Positions 33,331 to 42,162 of a stretch of 64,000 nucleotides of DNA are shown in pieces. The DNA is from Palsa-739 sp036512155 (lineage in GTDB: Bacteria; Actinomycetota; Thermoleophilia; Gaiellales; Gaiellaceae). Below the pieces are notes generated by a model. The model was given only the letters and a program-made list of their open reading frames with translations, was not told where the DNA came from and made no database searches. A program made the position numbers and the translations under genes. Location of the stretch: contig DATCBD010000036.1 of assembly GCA_036512155.1 (NCBI GenBank), forward strand, positions 1-64,000. Reading direction: 5' to 3'. Position 1 is the first letter of the stretch. The number at the start of each line of letters is the position of its first letter.

Positions 33331-35001
33331 TCATCCGCCGCCACCGTGATGGTGACCGCCACCGCCGCCACCACCGTTTCCGCCGCCACCACCGTTTCCA
33401 CCGCCGCCGGCGTTTCCGCCGCCGTGGCCGTGGTCATGACCACCGCCGCCGCCCGAGGACGACGAGCCGCCGTCGGAGCCGCCGCCGTCACTGGTCGTCT
33501 GCGTCGTGGTTGTCTGCGTGGTGGTTGTCGTGGTGGTCCCGGAGGCGTCGCTCGAGGTCGAGGAGTCGCTCGTCGTGGCGTTAGGCGTGGTCGTGGTGTC
33601 GATCGTGGTCGTAGTGTCAGTCGTCGTCTGATCAGTCGTCGTCTGATCAGTCGTCGTAGTCGAAGTCGTGGTCGTTGTGGGGTCGGTCGTCGTCGTGTCG
33701 GATGTGCTCGAGTCCTTGCCGCCGCCTCGGTTGTTGTGCCCTGCTCCCTTCCCGCCGCTGTCGTTTCCGCCCATGCCGCCGGTTCCGCCGGTACCGCTCG
33801 TGGTGCGGGACGAGCCGCCGCTGTTACCGCCGCCATGTCCGTGGTGCTGACCGCCGCCGCCCGAGCTTCCCGATCCTTGGCCGCCCGACCCTTCGGACGT
33901 ACCGGAGCCGCTCGGCGCAGGCGGAGGCGGCGGCGGTGGATTCGATGAGGCTGTTTCCGCCGCGGGGTGAGTCGCCACCGGCGCTGCTGATGCGATGGGG
34001 GAGACGACTCCGCCACCCGTGCTCCCAGAGCCCGGCGCAGCAGGCTCGTTCGCGGCCGGCGGCGCGGTAGGCGCTGGAGCGGATGCGTCCGAAGCGATGA
34101 CCGGCATGGGGCCTGATCCTGCTGGGACCGTTGACGTGACGGACGCAGGTTCGCCGCCGCGGGCGGTGACGACCTTCGTCCGCGCGGCCTTCCAGGAGAC
34201 GAGTTGCACCGATGCTTTCGGGACGACGAGGGACGCCGTGGTCCCCTCCCGGACCTGCGGCGCCACGGCCGCGCGCGTGTGCTTCTGCGTCGTGATTCGA
34301 TGCACCACCGAGTGGACGGCGTTCGTGCTGACGACCGCGGCAGTCACTGCGACCGCCGCCATCTTGAGCGCCGCGCCCGTGGAGAAGAGACCCTTCATCG
34401 CGGCGATGAGCGAGCCGAAACTGAAGCCCGTGTTCGCCATGCCGGTACGCCGCTGCTCCGCCGCCGGCTGTTCGAGCGCCAATGCGAGGGTTCGCCGCGC
34501 GCGGAAGATGAGCATCTCCACGGCGCCTTGCGAGAGGTCGAGCTGCTCCGCGATCTCGCGGTAGGAGAGGCCCTGCCACTCGCGCAGCAGGATCGCGCGA
34601 CGCTGGTTCTCGGGCATCTGCTCGAGCGCGGTCTCGAGCCCAATCAGCTCAAGGGTGTCGCTGTCGGCCGCGCTGCTGCCGGACGGCACGACCTCCTCAA
34701 GGATCTCGAAGTCGTCGGGGCTCTCGAGCCGGAGGCGCTTGCCGGACGACGAGCGGCGCGCGATGCAGACGTTCTGCGCGATCTTGTACAGCCACGCCTG
34801 TTCGAACCGCGTGGTCGTTCCACGCTGCAGTCCGCGGAAGGCGTTGAGGAACGTCGTCTGGACGGCGTCCTCCGCCTCCTCGCGTGAGCGGAGCTGGTGC
34901 AGGCAATAGGCGTAGATCTGCTTGCCGTACTGCCGGTATAGATCGTGCGTCGCGTTTGCGACGGAATCGCTTGCGCGACCTGCATCCCCTGCTGCGGCCA
35001 C
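33331..35001 (-). CDS. ECF sigma factor fused to a membrane segment and long Thr/Gly/His-rich tail
   Basis: 556 residues. Residues 1-180 are an ECF sigma factor: region 2 (YRQYGKQIYAYCLHQLRSREEAEDAVQTTF) and region 4 (MPENQRRAILLREWQGLSYREIAEQL). A hydrophobic stretch at about 208-228 (GAALKMAAVAVTAAVVSTNA) should cross the membrane once. The rest is Ala/Pro-rich and then low complexity: Gly/Ser/His blocks, a Thr-Asp-Gln tract (about 430-500) and a C-terminus of Gly with His clusters (GHDHGHGGG, GGHHHGGGG). No anti-sigma gene is adjacent. GTG 35001 has GAGGA 5 nt upstream. It follows the Tad genes on the same strand by 120 nt. It may be a membrane-tethered sigma whose outer tail senses pilus or metal state; that is inference. 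Confidence 0.85.
   Translation of the reverse strand: MAAAGDAGRASDSVANATHDLYRQYGKQIYAYCLHQLRSREEAEDAVQTTFLNAFRGLQRGTTTRFEQAWLYKIAQNVCIARRSSSGKRLRLESPDDFEILEEVVPSGSSAADSDTLELIGLETALEQMPENQRRAILLREWQGLSYREIAEQLDLSQGAVEMLIFRARRTLALALEQPAAEQRRTGMANTGFSFGSLIAAMKGLFSTGAALKMAAVAVTAAVVSTNAVHSVVHRITTQKHTRAAVAPQVREGTTASLVVPKASVQLVSWKAARTKVVTARGGEPASVTSTVPAGSGPMPVIASDASAPAPTAPPAANEPAAPGSGSTGGGVVSPIASAAPVATHPAAETASSNPPPPPPPAPSGSGTSEGSGGQGSGSSGGGGQHHGHGGGNSGGSSRTTSGTGGTGGMGGNDSGGKGAGHNNRGGGKDSSTSDTTTTDPTTTTTSTTTTDQTTTDQTTTDTTTTIDTTTTPNATTSDSSTSSDASGTTTTTTTQTTTTQTTSDGGGSDGGSSSSGGGGGHDHGHGGGNAGGGGNGGGGGNGGGGGGGHHHGGGG
33616..33660. repeat. Short tandem repeat encoding Thr-Asp-Gln units
   Basis: Within the sigma-factor tail, an 18-bp unit containing GTCGTCGTCTGATCA occurs twice in perfect tandem with a partial third, encoding repeated TTTDQ-type units on the minus strand. 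It is likely to vary in copy number by slippage. Confidence 0.6.
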
Positions 35002-35121
35002 TGGTTTCCCTCGTCCCCCGGTCTGGTGCGGAGATCAATTGTGCGATTTGTCTCTCAGATTTACTGTCACCCGTTTGCGGTATTCGCTCCTTAGGGTCCT
35101 GCCTCTTTCTCCCTAAATCTC

Positions 35122-35568
35122 CTAGCCGAGCGGCGCGCCCGCGATCAGCGCCACCAGGCCTCCGAGCGCCAGGAACGGCGCAAACGGGATTCCCATCGTT
35201 CGGCCGCGGGCGCCGTAGCGCGCGAGGAGCGCCACGCTCGGCACCAACGCCGCCAGGAGAGCGACGATGAGCGCCAGCGGCACGGTCCTCCCGACGGCGA
35301 CGCCGAGCAGCAACGCGAGCTTCACGTCCCCCATTCCCATCCCGCCCGGACGAGCGATGGCCGCCACGAGCAGGAACGCGGCGGCGCCTGCGCCGGCGGC
35401 GAGCCAGACGACTGATGGATGCACGAGCGTGCGCGCCGCGAGCACGATGGCCGCCGCGGGCAGCACGATCCGGTTCGGGATGATGCGGTGCTTCACGTCG
35501 ATGACCGACACGACGATCAGGACGGCGACGAAGAACACTGCGACGACGAGGTCGACGGCGCCGGTCAC
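35122..35568 (-). CDS. tadV: Prepilin peptidase (TadV/CpaA-type, A24 family)
   Basis: 148-residue membrane aspartyl protease that cleaves Flp prepilins. The two catalytic aspartates are in VIDVKHRIIPN and in GMGMGDVKLA. It lacks the N-terminal methyltransferase domain of PilD, as TadV/CpaA proteins do. The start overlaps the coiled-coil gene by 4 nt. Probable substrates are the Flp pilins at 43506-43682 and 43711-43869. Confidence 0.92.
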   Translation of the reverse strand: MTGAVDLVVAVFFVAVLIVVSVIDVKHRIIPNRIVLPAAAIVLAARTLVHPSVVWLAAGAGAAAFLLVAAIARPGGMGMGDVKLALLLGVAVGRTVPLALIVALLAALVPSVALLARYGARGRTMGIPFAPFLALGGLVALIAGAPLG

Positions 35569-36815
35569 GCCACGTTCCGATCGTTGATGCGTCCCTGCAG
35601 CTCACCCACGTACGCGGACACGTCGCGCTCGCGGAACTCGATGAGCTCCTCGCGCTCCGCGACGTCTCGTTCGCGCTTCTCGACGCGGTCCTCGCGCAGC
35701 TCCACGTCCGCCACGAGTCGGGCCTCGCGGAGGCGCAGCTCCTCGTCTGCCTGTCCGAGCTGTCCCGCGCGCTCGGCCAGCCGCTCCTCGCTCTCGAGGA
35801 GCCGCTGCTCACGCGATTGCACGCGGTGCTCTCGCTGCTCGAGCTCGGCGAGCAGAGCGAACGCCTCCTGCGAAACCTGCCCCTGCCCGTTGCGCTCACG
35901 CTCGAGCCGTTCGCCGTCCTCGCGCAGTCGTGCCTCACGTGCCGCCAGCGCGGCCTCGCCGTTCGCAAGCATCTTCTCGCGCGCGTCGTAGCGCCTCTCC
36001 AGCGTCGAGTCGCGCTCCGCCACCTCATCGGCGTGGTCCTGCAGCCGCAGCCGCTGCTGCTCGAGCTCGGCCGCGCCGGCCCGAAGGCCGACCTCGCGCT
36101 CCGAGACGGTGCGCTCCCGCTGCCGCGTTGCGGCGTCGAGCTGTCTCAGGCTCTCCTCACGGGCGAGGAAGCCGGTTTCCTGTTCATGCCTCACAGCGTC
36201 GAGCGCCACCCGCTCGCGCTTAAGCTCTCGCTCCCGCTCGGCGAGGCCGGCGAGCTGTTGCGCGAGGTGCGCACCCGCCTGGGCGCGCTCCTGGTGTACG
36301 GACTCGAGCGCGACCGACTGCGAATCGACGTGCGTGGCGAGCTCGGTCACGCGTGCTTCCTCCGCAACGATCTCCGCGCGCATGCGCGCCAGCTCGGCGC
36401 GTTCGCTCTCGACCTGGTCGCGCTGGATCTTCACGACGAGCTGTTGCTCCTCGAGATCGGCGCGGGCTGTCTCCGCGCGCGCGATGTGCTGCTCGACCTC
36501 CGCCTCGCGCACCGCCAGCTCGCGCGTCGAGGCGACCTCGCGCTCGTACGCCTCCACCTGGTGCTCGAGCGCTTCGCGGAGCGAGCGCTCGCGCGTCAAC
36601 GAACCCTCGAGCTCGCCGCGCAGCGCCGTCACTTCCGCCGGCTCGTCGACGACGGGCTCCGGGACGAGCGGCAAGACGTCGCCGATCGGGAACGGATCCG
36701 GCAGCTCGACGGACGCCGCCGACTCGACCTCGACGTCGGGTGCCTCGTTCCCGTGCTTGCGCGAGAGCTGCGCGCGGAGCCCTGTGCCAAACCCGGTTTC
36801 GGTCTCGTGCGTCAA
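35565..36815 (-). CDS. Long coiled-coil protein in the Tad locus
   Basis: 416 residues. After a non-helical N-terminus (1-60, with a Pro-rich FPIGDVLPLVPEPVVDEP segment), almost all the rest is predicted coiled coil of Glu/Arg/Leu/Ala heptads. No membrane helix, signal peptide or known domain. It overlaps tadC upstream and the prepilin peptidase downstream by 4 nt each, so it belongs to the pilus operon. I know of no counterpart in the classical Tad set. A cytoplasmic scaffold or polarity factor is a guess. Confidence 0.8.
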   Translation of the reverse strand: MTHETETGFGTGLRAQLSRKHGNEAPDVEVESAASVELPDPFPIGDVLPLVPEPVVDEPAEVTALRGELEGSLTRERSLREALEHQVEAYEREVASTRELAVREAEVEQHIARAETARADLEEQQLVVKIQRDQVESERAELARMRAEIVAEEARVTELATHVDSQSVALESVHQERAQAGAHLAQQLAGLAERERELKRERVALDAVRHEQETGFLAREESLRQLDAATRQRERTVSEREVGLRAGAAELEQQRLRLQDHADEVAERDSTLERRYDAREKMLANGEAALAAREARLREDGERLERERNGQGQVSQEAFALLAELEQREHRVQSREQRLLESEERLAERAGQLGQADEELRLREARLVADVELREDRVEKRERDVAEREELIEFRERDVSAYVGELQGRINDRNVA

Positions 36816-37726
36816 TTGAACTTGAGGGAGCTCGTGATGTTCAGGAGGGCAGGCCCGAGGATGACGACGAACATCGCCGGAAAGATGAAGAGCGCCGTCG
36901 GGAACAGCATCTTGATCGGCGCTTTCATCGCACGTTCCTCGGCGGCGGCCTGGCGCCGCAGCCGCGAGTCGGATGCCTGGACGCGGAGGATGCGGCCGAG
37001 CGAGATGCCGAGCTGCTCCGCCTGGATGACGGAACGGACGAACGCGGACACCTCGGGAGCAGGCACGCGCTCGGCGAGCTTCTTCAGCGCCTCGGGCCGT
37101 GATTCGCCGACGCGCATCTCGCCGAGCGTCAGCGCGAACTCGTCCACGAGCGCGCCGTCCATGTGCTCGGTCAGCTTCGCGATCGCGCCGTCGAGACCGA
37201 GGCCGGCCTCCACCGACACTGCGAGCAGGTCGAGCGCATCGGGAAGCTCGGACCGGATTCGCTCCCGCCTCTCGCGGATCCTGAGGGTCAGGATCGCGTC
37301 CGGCAAGATGAAGCCCAGCACGCCCAGGAGCGGCGCGAAGAACACGCCGGCGATGACCGCGATCGTCGCGCCGGACCCGATGCCGACGACGACGCCGACG
37401 AGGGCCATGCCGGCTTTCACGGCAAGGAACTGCGACGTCGAGATCCGCTGCCCGAGCCCGGCAGCGATGAGGCGCGAGCCGATCGCGTCCGCCGACGTCT
37501 TTGGATTCAGCCGGAGCGCGAGCGTCGCGAGCCGCTCCACCGCGGGAGCGACGACGCGCTCGCCGAACCGCGGAAGCGCACTCTCGGGCTGCACACGGCG
37601 CGCGCCATACGTCGCGGCCTGCTTGAGGGCGAGATGCCTGCGCCGCTGCGGTGCGGTCGCCAGCTCGCCGACGAGGAAGACGGCGAGCCCGAACGAGAAG
37701 ACGGCGAGGAGAAGCAGCATCGCCAT
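36812..37726 (-). CDS. tadC: Tad pilus inner-membrane platform protein TadC
   Basis: 304-residue type II secretion F-domain protein. Four membrane segments and the T2SSF core (SELPDALDLLAVSVEAGLGLDGAIAKL) are visible. With TadB it forms the membrane platform moved by the TadA ATPase. Its start shares its first base with the last base of the VWA-TadB gene. Confidence 0.92.
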   Translation of the reverse strand: MAMLLLLAVFSFGLAVFLVGELATAPQRRRHLALKQAATYGARRVQPESALPRFGERVVAPAVERLATLALRLNPKTSADAIGSRLIAAGLGQRISTSQFLAVKAGMALVGVVVGIGSGATIAVIAGVFFAPLLGVLGFILPDAILTLRIRERRERIRSELPDALDLLAVSVEAGLGLDGAIAKLTEHMDGALVDEFALTLGEMRVGESRPEALKKLAERVPAPEVSAFVRSVIQAEQLGISLGRILRVQASDSRLRRQAAAEERAMKAPIKMLFPTALFIFPAMFVVILGPALLNITSSLKFN

Positions 37727-39594
37727 CAGCCCTTGAACGACACGATCTTCTTGAGAATGACCGACCCGATTGCCATCATGACCAGCGCGACGCCCACCAT
37801 CACGTGACCCGTGCTGGAGTGCCAGAGGGGGCGCATGTATGCGGGGCTGATGGCGCTGATGAGCGCGGCGACGAAGAACGGAAGCCCTCCGAGGACGTAG
37901 GCCGACATGCGGCCGGTGGCAGTGAGGCCTTTGATCTTGCGCGCGAACTGTTGCCGCTGGCGCACGGTCTCGGCGACCACGTCGAACAGGCCTGCGAGGG
38001 AGCCGCCGATCTGCCGCTGGATCGTGACCGCGTTGAGGACGAACGACAGGTTCTTCGACCCGATGCGCTCTCCCATCTCCGCGAGCGCCTCGTCCATCGG
38101 TCGCCCGAGCCGCGTTTCGGTGAGGACGCGACGGAGCTCTCGTGCCGTCGGCTCCGCACCCTCATCCACGACAGCCTGGATTGCGTGCCGGAACGAATGG
38201 CCCGCCTTGAGCGACGCGGCGATCGTGATCAGAAGATCCGGAAGCTGGTTGTCGAACGCCTTCATCCGCCGGCGGGCCTTCGACACGACCCATACGAGCG
38301 GCGCTGCGCCGCCGACGAGGAAGAACAGGAGGACCAGCACGAGCGGAAGGCCGGCGAGCGCGGTCACAACGGCAACAGCGAGCGCCGCACCGAGGCAGAT
38401 GTAGAGCAGCTCGGAGGCGAGCAGCGGCAGGTCGGCGCGCGTGAGCAATCGCTGCACCGCCCGGAACTGCTTGACATTCGCGAAGGCCTGTTCCGTGGCG
38501 GCGACGACGCCGCGCATGAACGCCCGTCCCTGCCTCCGCCGCGGTGTCTTGGACCGCCGCTCGCTCGGCCCCAGGTGCGGAGCGAGCCGCGCGCGGAGCC
38601 ATGAGCCGCGACGGGCGCCTGCTGCGAACCAGCACGCGAGGAGTACGAGGAGGCCGACTGCGCCCGCGACGGCGACGGGCGCAAGCCTGGAGTTCCACGC
38701 CGACGAAGGGAGAACGTTCGACGGAGGAGCGGTTGTCGGGGCAGCAAGACCGTCCGCGACCACGCGCACCGCGCGCTCCGCCGCGCCGGCGCCCGGCACG
38801 GTCGCCGACAGCCGCACTTCCGCTCCCGGGCGCGCAGCAGTCACGTAGCGGAGCTGCCACGTGTGCGCCAGCGTGCGGCTGATGGACGCGTACAGCGCGG
38901 AGAGCTGGGCGCTCGACGACGCCTCGCGGTAGAGGCCGCCGGTCCTGGCGGCGAGCTCGCGCAGCGGGCCGGGCGTGAAGCCAGGACCGAGGATGCCGAT
39001 TGCGTACACCGCCGCGTGCGCGGCGTGCGCTGCCGCGACGGCGCCGGCGAACGACGCCGAGCTCGACACGTCCTGCCCGTCGGTGACGACCACGATGACG
39101 CGTCCGGGCTGACCCTGCCGGGCGAGCGCCGTCGCGCTGCGGACGACCGCGTCCCAGAGGGCGGTTCCCGTGTGCGGATCGGCGGTGAGGCCCGCGAGCG
39201 CGGCATCGGCGTCGGCGCCGGAGCTCGAGAAGCCGGTGAGCGCGACGGCCTGATGACCGAACGTCACCACCTGGATCTGGTCGTTCGGTCCCTTCGCCGC
39301 GACGAACGCGCGCGCGGCCGCCGTGGCGTTACGCAGCGAGGCGCCGGTCATCGACTGCGAGCGGTCGACGGCGAGGACGACGCTCTTCGCGCGGCCGAGG
39401 TTCACCCCTTGGAGGCCGGCCGCGGGAATGCCGTTCTCGTCCAGCTGCGGCCGGGCTGCTCCTGCGGACGCGACAACGGTCACCCGCACCTGCGGGTACC
39501 CACTCGTGTCGACTCCCGCGATCCGGACCCCGGCGCCGGCGACGGGAGCGAGGACGAGGGCAGCGAGGGCTACAGCGGCCGCCGGCGCTCTCAC
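37726..39594 (-). CDS. tadB: Fusion of an extracytoplasmic von Willebrand A domain with TadB
   Basis: 622 residues. A signal sequence (1-21) is followed by a VWA domain of about 170 residues with an intact MIDAS (D77-x-S79-x-S81 in AVDRSQSM, then TGTALWD and TDGQD). A beta-rich connector and a membrane helix (about 307-326) follow, then a T2SSF/TadB domain (LPDLLITIAASLKAGHSFRHAIQAV) with further helices. TadB normally stands alone, so the VWA part is an addition facing outside. It overlaps tadA by 4 nt and tadC by 1 nt. The frame is continuous, so the fusion is not an annotation artefact. VWA domains bind proteins through a divalent metal. Confidence 0.9.
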   Translation of the reverse strand: MRAPAAAVALAALVLAPVAGAGVRIAGVDTSGYPQVRVTVVASAGAARPQLDENGIPAAGLQGVNLGRAKSVVLAVDRSQSMTGASLRNATAAARAFVAAKGPNDQIQVVTFGHQAVALTGFSSSGADADAALAGLTADPHTGTALWDAVVRSATALARQGQPGRVIVVVTDGQDVSSSASFAGAVAAAHAAHAAVYAIGILGPGFTPGPLRELAARTGGLYREASSSAQLSALYASISRTLAHTWQLRYVTAARPGAEVRLSATVPGAGAAERAVRVVADGLAAPTTAPPSNVLPSSAWNSRLAPVAVAGAVGLLVLLACWFAAGARRGSWLRARLAPHLGPSERRSKTPRRRQGRAFMRGVVAATEQAFANVKQFRAVQRLLTRADLPLLASELLYICLGAALAVAVVTALAGLPLVLVLLFFLVGGAAPLVWVVSKARRRMKAFDNQLPDLLITIAASLKAGHSFRHAIQAVVDEGAEPTARELRRVLTETRLGRPMDEALAEMGERIGSKNLSFVLNAVTIQRQIGGSLAGLFDVVAETVRQRQQFARKIKGLTATGRMSAYVLGGLPFFVAALISAISPAYMRPLWHSSTGHVMVGVALVMMAIGSVILKKIVSFKG

Positions 39595-40988
39595 TCCTGC
39601 CCGCCTCCGAAACTGTTGACGGCGAATGCTGCGCGCACGTCCTCTCCATCCTGGGAGAAGAACGCGGGCGGAAGCACCACGTTGTTCGCGGCGAGCTTCT
39701 CGAGGAAATGCGGTCTGAGGCCCGTCGCCTGCAGCGGAGTCAGCAGCCGCTTCGCGCGAGCCGCGTCCGCCTCGGTCGGCGACGACGCAACGAAGAGATC
39801 CTGCAGCGTGACGATGTCCGACTCCATTCCCACCACCTCCGCGATGTGGCTGACGCGACGTGAACCGTCCACGAGCCGGACGATCTGCACGAGAACGTCG
39901 AACGCGCTTGCGATCTGCTCGCGGATGGCACGGTGCGGGAGCTCGACGCCGGCGGTGAGGACGAGCGTCTCCAGTCGGGACAAGGCATCGCGCGGAGAGT
40001 TCGCGTGGATGGTGGTCAGCGATCCTTCGTGACCGGTGTTCATCGCCTGAAGCATGTCCACCGTTTCCGCGCCGCGGACCTCGCCGACGATGATCCGGTC
40101 GGGGCGCATGCGCAATGCGTTTCGCACGAGCTCGCGGATCTTCACCTCACCGCTTCCCTCGATGTTCGGCGGCCGCGACTCGAGCGTGATGACGTGCTCC
40201 TGCTGGAGCTGGAGCTCGGCAGCATCCTCGATCGTGACGATGCGCTCGTCCCCGGGGATGAACGCCGAGATGGCATTGAGCGTCGTCGTCTTGCCGGTGC
40301 CGGTACCGCCGGAGATGAGGATGTTGAGCTTGCCCTTGACGCACGCGCCGAGGAACTGCGCTCCGCGCGCGGAGACCGTCCCGAAGGAGATGAGATCGTT
40401 GATCGTGTACGGGTCGCGTGCGAACTTGCGCACGGTCAGGGTCGGGCCGGTGAGCGCCAGCGGCGGGATGATCGCGTTGACGCGGCTCCCATCCGGAAGA
40501 CGCGCGTCGACCATGGGAGACGCCTCGTCGATGCGGCGCCCGATCTGCGACACGATCTTCTCGATGATGCGCATGAGGTGCGCGTCGTCGACGAAGCGCG
40601 CGTTCGTCCGCTCGATCTTGCCGGCACGCTCGACGTAGATGTGCTCCGGCCCGTTGACCATGACCTCGGTCACGGTGTCGTCCGAGAGGAAGCGCTCCAG
40701 CGGTCCGTAGCCCAGGATGTCGTCCGTGAGCTGACGGACGAGCTCGCGGCGCTCCTCGCGCGTGAGTGGCGTGCCCGCCAGCACGAGCTCCTCGGTGACC
40801 GCCTTGTACACGCGGTCATTGAGGTCGCTGGCCTCCTCCTTGAAGAGCTCCTGCCCGAGCTTGTTGATGCACGCGTGGTGCACGGCGGCCTTGAGCTCCG
40901 CGTACGGGTCGGTGCGCACCTCCTCGGGCGCGTCGCTCAGAGCATGCACGCCCTCGGCGGTGCGGGAGAGACGGTCGTGCAGCCCCAT
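39591..40988 (-). CDS. tadA: Tad pilus assembly ATPase TadA/CpaF
   Basis: Secretion ATPase powering pilin polymerisation. 465 residues: an N-terminal helical domain, then Walker A (GGTGTGKTT), the Asp box, a Walker B-like region (RPDRIIVGEVRG) and the His box (GHEGSLTTIHANS). It begins 1 nt after the tadZ stop. The C-terminus extends about 30 residues past the usual end. Confidence 0.95.
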   Translation of the reverse strand: MGLHDRLSRTAEGVHALSDAPEEVRTDPYAELKAAVHHACINKLGQELFKEEASDLNDRVYKAVTEELVLAGTPLTREERRELVRQLTDDILGYGPLERFLSDDTVTEVMVNGPEHIYVERAGKIERTNARFVDDAHLMRIIEKIVSQIGRRIDEASPMVDARLPDGSRVNAIIPPLALTGPTLTVRKFARDPYTINDLISFGTVSARGAQFLGACVKGKLNILISGGTGTGKTTTLNAISAFIPGDERIVTIEDAAELQLQQEHVITLESRPPNIEGSGEVKIRELVRNALRMRPDRIIVGEVRGAETVDMLQAMNTGHEGSLTTIHANSPRDALSRLETLVLTAGVELPHRAIREQIASAFDVLVQIVRLVDGSRRVSHIAEVVGMESDIVTLQDLFVASSPTEADAARAKRLLTPLQATGLRPHFLEKLAANNVVLPPAFFSQDGEDVRAAFAVNSFGGGQE

Positions 40989-40989
40989 G

Positions 40990-42162
40990 CTAGGCCCGAG
41001 CGAACGAGAGGAGGCGTTTACGCTGCGCCGCGGTCGGCGCCTGCGTCTTGGGTGCCATCTGCTTCACGAGCCCGACCATCGCTCGCGAGAAGTCGCAGCG
41101 CGGCTGCGCGAGGACGGCCGACTCGCCGCGGTTCACGCACACCTGCACCGTGCGGTCGAGCGGCAGCTCATGGGCGACCTTCACGTGCAAGCCGTCCTCG
41201 ACTTCGCGTGTCTTGAGGCCGACGTTCGTGCTCGCCCGGTTCATGACGTACGTGATCCGGCCGGCTGGGAACGAGAGTTGCTCGAGGGTCTGAAGTGCGA
41301 GGCGCACGTTCTTCAGCGTCGGCACGTCAAGTCCACAGAGCACGATGAGCTGGTCGGTGCGATCGAGCGTCGCCAACACCGCTCCGTGGAAGAACGGCGA
41401 GGTGTCGACGACGATGGCGTCGTAGGACGAGCGCGCGACGTCGAGGAGCGCGGTCACCTTGCTCTCGACGACGAGCTCTGCGTCCTCGGGCCGCATCGGT
41501 GCGGCCAGGATGTCGAGCCCGCACGCATGCCGAGTGACGTATCCCGCGAGCTTCTCCGAGTCGAGCTCGCCCGGTGCGACGACGAGGTCGTAGACCGTCT
41601 TCGCCGGCTCCAGGCCGAGCATGATCGCTGCGTCTCCGAACTGCAGGTCAAGGTCGAGGAGCAGCGTTCGCTTCCCCTCCCTCTTCGCGAGCATCGCCGC
41701 GAGACTCGTGGCGACCACCGTCTTGCCGGTTCCGCCCTTCGGCGAGAACACGGTGACGACACGTCCGCGGTGCGCTGCCGTCTGCAGCTGGCGGCGTGCG
41801 TGGGACGCCTTCCGGATCGCGAAGACGACGTTGTGGGTCATCTGCGGGAGGAGCAGGACGTCGGCGACGTCCATCTCGATCGCGGACTCGAGCATCGCGG
41901 CCGCCTCGGCGCCGGACGCGACGAGGATGATCGGCGCCCTCGTGTGCTCCCGGATGGCGGCGACGTCGGCCCCCGGGAAGACGGAGTCGCGAGTCGCGTG
42001 CAGGATGCAGTCGAGGTGGCCCCCGGCCAAGGGCGTCGTCGCGGCGCCGACCTGGACGCTCGCACCGACGACGTCGACCTCTTCGCTGGCGGCAAGAGCG
42101 CCGCGCAGCGTGTCGAAGCCCTCGCAGTCACCCGTGAAGTAGATGCGGACGCGGTCGCTCAT
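40990..42162 (-). CDS. tadZ: Tad pilus localisation protein TadZ/CpaE
   Basis: 390 residues. The N-terminal response-regulator-like (atypical receiver) domain of about 120 residues is followed by a ParA/MinD-type ATPase with deviant Walker A (FSPKGGTGKT) and VVDTSPFF. TadZ proteins place the pilus machine at the cell pole. It overlaps the RcpC/CpaB gene by 4 nt. Confidence 0.93.
   Translation of the reverse strand: MSDRVRIYFTGDCEGFDTLRGALAASEEVDVVGASVQVGAATTPLAGGHLDCILHATRDSVFPGADVAAIREHTRAPIILVASGAEAAAMLESAIEMDVADVLLLPQMTHNVVFAIRKASHARRQLQTAAHRGRVVTVFSPKGGTGKTVVATSLAAMLAKREGKRTLLLDLDLQFGDAAIMLGLEPAKTVYDLVVAPGELDSEKLAGYVTRHACGLDILAAPMRPEDAELVVESKVTALLDVARSSYDAIVVDTSPFFHGAVLATLDRTDQLIVLCGLDVPTLKNVRLALQTLEQLSFPAGRITYVMNRASTNVGLKTREVEDGLHVKVAHELPLDRTVQVCVNRGESAVLAQPRCDFSRAMVGLVKQMAPKTQAPTAAQRKRLLSFARA

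Noticed and set aside
33340..33720. Repeat-rich plus-strand sequence as a CRISPR array or separate gene
   Set aside because: The repeats are codon-level repeats of the Thr/Gly/His-rich tail on the minus strand, without regular spacers. Plus-strand frames there are shadows.
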